Source of the DNA: an uncultured Candidatus Melainabacteria bacterium
Lineage (GTDB): Bacteria; Cyanobacteriota; Vampirovibrionia; Gastranaerophilales; Gastranaerophilaceae
Direction: 5' to 3'
Assembly: GCA_937891325.1 (NCBI GenBank)
Contig: CALAFU010000221.1
Span: forward strand, 1 to 7,147
DNA length: 7,147 bases
Made by a program: the position numbers and the translations under genes. Shown here piece by piece: positions 4,567-7,147 of this stretch. Under the pieces are notes generated by a model. It did no database searches and was not told the origin of the DNA. It saw only the letters and a list, made by a program, of their open reading frames with translations. The stretch's first letter is position 1. The number at the start of each line of letters is the position of its first letter.

Positions 4567-6990
4567 ATGAAAAAAGTATCTACTTTACAAAAAACATTGA
4601 TGGCATCATTGCTTTCATTGTTCTTTGTATCTGCTCCTGCGTTCGCAAGTGAAGCAGATTTAGTCGTTCCAGAAATTGCTAAACATTATCCTCTAGGACA
4701 CACATTACTATTAATTGGTATTGCTGTTTCAGTTCTAGGCTTAATCTTCGGTTTAATTGCATTTGCGCAAGTTAAAAAAATCGAAGTTCACGAATGTATG
4801 GCTAATGTTGGTAACACAATTTTTGAAACATGTAAAACATACCTTATTCAACAAGGTAAATTCTTAATTGCATTAGAAATCCTAATTGGTTTATGTATTG
4901 CATTTTACTTTGGTGGATTAGCTAAAATGGGTTGGCAAGGCGTTCTAATCATTTTAGCTTTTTCTGTAATTGGTATTTTAGGTTCTTACGCAGTAGCTTG
5001 GTTCGGTATTAGAATGAACACATTGGCTAACTCAAGAACTGCATTTACTGCATTAAAAGGTAACCCATTAAACATCTTGAACTTACCTTTAAAAGCTGGT
5101 ATGTCAATCGGTGTTGTATTGGTATCAATCGAATTAATTTTGATGTTAGTAATCTTGTTATTTGTTCCTGGTAACATTGCAGGCGCTTGCTTCATCGGTT
5201 TCGCAATCGGTGAATCTTTAGGTGCATCTGCTCTTCGTGTTGCTGGTGGTATTTTCACAAAGATTGCTGATATCGGTTCAGACTTAATGAAAATTCAATT
5301 CGGTATTAAAGAAGACGATCCTAGAAACCCTGGTGTAATCGCTGACTGTACAGGTGATAACGCTGGTGACTCTATCGGACCTACAGCTGACGGTTTTGAA
5401 ACTTACGGTGTAACAGGTGTTGCCCTTGTTTCATTCATCTTGTTAGCTGTAAAAGGTGACGTAAACCAATGTCAATTATTGGCATGGATTTTCACAATGA
5501 GATTCTTAATGATTGTTACTTCAATCGTTGCTTATTGGGTTAACGGTTTATTCACAAAATTATATGCAGCAAAAACTGCTAAGTTCGATTTCGAACAACC
5601 TTTAACAAACTTAGTATGGATTACATCAATCCTATCAATCGCTATGACTTATGGCGTAAGCCACTGGTTATTAGCTCCTATGGGCGGTAACTTATGGTTA
5701 GTATTATCAACAATCATTTCTTGTGGTACTGTTGGTGCTGCTTTAATTCCAGAAGCTACAAAGAAATTCACTTCACCTCAAGCATTACACACAAAAGAAG
5801 TTGTAACTGCATCTCGTGAAGGTGGCGCATCATTAACAATCCTTTCAGGTATTGTATCTGGTAACTTCTCAGGTTTCTGGATTGGTGCTGTAATCGTATT
5901 ATTAATGGGCTTAGCTTATGCAGCTAGCTTGTTCATTCCTGAAGCTACAATGGTATATCCGTCAGTATTCGCTTTCGGTTTAGTAGCATTTGGTTTCTTA
6001 GGAATGGGACCTGTTACAATCGCAGTTGACTCTTATGGTCCTGTAACAGATAACGCTCAATCAGTATATGAATTATCATTGATTGAAACTATTCCAAACG
6101 TTGGCGAAGAAATTGAAAAACAATACAATTTCAAACCTGACTTTGATAATGCTAAGAAATTCTTAGAAGAAAATGATGGTGCTGGTAATACATTCAAAGC
6201 AACTTCTAAACCGGTATTAATCGGTACAGCTGTTGTAGGTGCTACAACTATGATTTTCTCATTAATCTTAGTAATTCAAAACGTATTAGGTATTCAACCT
6301 GAAATGATTTTGAATATGTTAAACCCATACACATTACTAGGCTTCATTGCTGGTGGTGCTGTAATTTATTGGTTCTCAGGTGCTTCTATGCAAGCTGTTA
6401 CAACAGGTGCATATTCAGCAGTTGAATACATCAGACAACATATTAAATTGGACTCTGATGAGCAATCAGCAAACATTTCAAACTCAAAAGAAGTAGTTAA
6501 GATTTGTACTCAATATGCTCAAAAAGGTATGTGGAACATCTTTATTGCATTGTTCTCATTCGCTTTAGCATTAGCATTCTTATCAGCTCCTTTGGGCGTA
6601 AATGTTCACCCGGTATCATTCTTCGTAAGCTACTTAATTGCAATCGCTGTATTTGGTTTATTCCAAGCAGTATTCATGGCTAACGCAGGCGGATGCTGGG
6701 ATAACGCTAAGAAAATTGTTGAAGTTGACTTAGCAGAAAAGGGAACTCCATTACACGATGCAACAGTTGTTGGTGATACAGTTGGTGACCCATTCAAAGA
6801 TACTTCTTCAGTAGCTATGAACCCAATCATCAAATTCACAACATTGTTCGGTTTGTTAGCAATGGAAATTGCAATCAACCCAGCATTCCAAAAATATGCT
6901 CCTGTAGTAGGTGGTATATTCTTGGTAGTAGCATTAGTGTTCGTATGGAGAACATTCTATGCTATGAGAATTCCAGAAAGAAAAGACTAA
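4567..6990 (+). CDS. hppA: Membrane-bound proton-translocating pyrophosphatase, divergent K+-independent type
   Basis: This 807-residue polytopic membrane protein hydrolyses pyrophosphate and pumps ions, most likely protons, across the cytoplasmic membrane. Active-site signatures are complete: K232, D235 and D239 in TKIADIGSD, E249 to D251 in EDDPRNP, D260, D264 and D268 in ADCTGDNAGD, D488 and D495 in DSYGPVTDNA, D712 and K715 in NAGGCWDNAKK, and DTVGDPFKD (737-745). GNTFKA carries K544 where K+-dependent enzymes have Ala, so K+ independence is predicted. Oddities: the usual DLVGKVE reads DLMKIQ, one residue shorter and with Gln for Glu; about 15 extra residues lie in the loop before GNTFKA (505-538); and residues 1-27 look like a cleavable signal peptide ending APAFA. 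These traits suggest the divergent H+-pyrophosphatase group known from Chlorobium limicola and Cellulomonas fimi, but Na+ transport cannot be excluded by reading. It is a single-gene unit with its own promoter, strong ribosome site and terminator, and codons favour AAC, TTC, AGA and GGT as in highly expressed genes. Confidence 0.93.
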   Translation: MKKVSTLQKTLMASLLSLFFVSAPAFASEADLVVPEIAKHYPLGHTLLLIGIAVSVLGLIFGLIAFAQVKKIEVHECMANVGNTIFETCKTYLIQQGKFLIALEILIGLCIAFYFGGLAKMGWQGVLIILAFSVIGILGSYAVAWFGIRMNTLANSRTAFTALKGNPLNILNLPLKAGMSIGVVLVSIELILMLVILLFVPGNIAGACFIGFAIGESLGASALRVAGGIFTKIADIGSDLMKIQFGIKEDDPRNPGVIADCTGDNAGDSIGPTADGFETYGVTGVALVSFILLAVKGDVNQCQLLAWIFTMRFLMIVTSIVAYWVNGLFTKLYAAKTAKFDFEQPLTNLVWITSILSIAMTYGVSHWLLAPMGGNLWLVLSTIISCGTVGAALIPEATKKFTSPQALHTKEVVTASREGGASLTILSGIVSGNFSGFWIGAVIVLLMGLAYAASLFIPEATMVYPSVFAFGLVAFGFLGMGPVTIAVDSYGPVTDNAQSVYELSLIETIPNVGEEIEKQYNFKPDFDNAKKFLEENDGAGNTFKATSKPVLIGTAVVGATTMIFSLILVIQNVLGIQPEMILNMLNPYTLLGFIAGGAVIYWFSGASMQAVTTGAYSAVEYIRQHIKLDSDEQSANISNSKEVVKICTQYAQKGMWNIFIALFSFALALAFLSAPLGVNVHPVSFFVSYLIAIAVFGLFQAVFMANAGGCWDNAKKIVEVDLAEKGTPLHDATVVGDTVGDPFKDTSSVAMNPIIKFTTLFGLLAMEIAINPAFQKYAPVVGGIFLVVALVFVWRTFYAMRIPERKD

Positions 6991-7011
6991 TGAATTAGTT
7001 AATAATTTCTA

Positions 7012-7052
7012 AAGCGTGGCAGGTTTGTTTCAAACCTGCCACGCTTGTTTTT
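7012..7052 (+). terminator. Intrinsic terminator of hppA
   Basis: A perfect 16-bp stem (arms 7012-7027 and 7031-7046, core GCGTGGCAGG) closes on a TTT loop and is followed by GTTTTT (7047-7052). It begins 21 bases after the hppA stop. Confidence 0.92.
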
Positions 7053-7090
7053 ATAAGTCTATAAGACTTAAGACAATAAGACGATAAGTC
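7052..7090. repeat. Five tandem copies of an 8-nt unit, NATAAGWC
   Basis: Consecutive units are TATAAGTC (7052-7059), TATAAGAC (7060-7067), TTAAGAC (7068-7074, one base short), AATAAGAC (7075-7082) and GATAAGTC (7083-7090). An inverted copy, GACTTAT, lies at 7125-7131. The AAGTCT/AGACTT pair at 7055-7069 can also form a small hairpin. The array starts on the last base of the terminator U-run. Function is unknown. From 7091 to the end no gene is seen; the bases are AT-rich with stops in all frames. Confidence 0.6.
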
Positions 7091-7147
7091 ACTTATAATT
7101 AAAATGACAAATTAATAATAGTACGACTTATCCACTTAACCCTTATT

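Noticed and set aside
4986..5258. Minus-strand open frames inside hppA (also 6630-6878) and small frames inside xerD and the HNH genes
   Set aside because: They lie wholly inside well-supported genes, have no ribosome sites, and encode low-complexity sequence typical of antisense frames.
7128..7136. TTATCCACT as a DnaA box, hinting at an origin
   Set aside because: It is a single site with one mismatch to TTATCCACA. No cluster of boxes and no dnaA or dnaN gene is in the window.

Overview
The window is AT-rich chromosomal DNA, roughly two thirds A+T by eye. It carries housekeeping genes around a pair of unusual, apparently lineage-specific genes. No ribosomal RNA or other firm taxonomic marker is present. 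The low GC, the aromatic-x-Gly block near the N-termini of the two unknown proteins (VNFTG / VAFKG) and the divergent membrane pyrophosphatase are compatible with a gut Gastranaerophilales (Melainabacteria, Vampirovibrionia) genome. That assignment is an inference and needs a database search.

Layout. At the left edge is the C-terminal tail of an unidentified gene (1-143, +). A perfect AT-only palindrome (146-171) follows and may hold a -10 box. Next comes a translationally coupled pair (+): a Xer tyrosine recombinase, best called XerD (175-1038), and the 16S rRNA methyltransferase RsmD (1038-1544), which overlap by one base. A strong bidirectional terminator (1556-1600) separates them from two convergent minus-strand genes. 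These two genes (1621-3033 and 3179-4330) are tandem paralogs with a zinc-bound HNH-type motif. The two halves of that motif lie about 190-200 residues apart, separated by a mostly helical region.

An intergenic region of 236 bp (4331-4566) lies between the upstream paralog and hppA. It holds a near-consensus sigma70 promoter for hppA, an inverted repeat around its -10 box and a leader of about 130 nt. hppA (4567-6990, +) encodes a divergent, K+-independent-type proton-pumping membrane pyrophosphatase with a predicted cleavable signal peptide. It ends at a textbook intrinsic terminator (7012-7052). That is followed by five tandem copies of an 8-nt unit (7052-7090) and then AT-rich DNA without a gene to the window end.

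How the genes relate. XerD resolves chromosome dimers and RsmD modifies the small ribosomal subunit, so the pair is a housekeeping operon. HppA couples pyrophosphate hydrolysis to ion pumping and is an independent unit. The HNH-like pair has no recognisable toxin, antitoxin, methylase, helicase or phage partner nearby. Its role is unknown, and it is the best candidate here for something undescribed.
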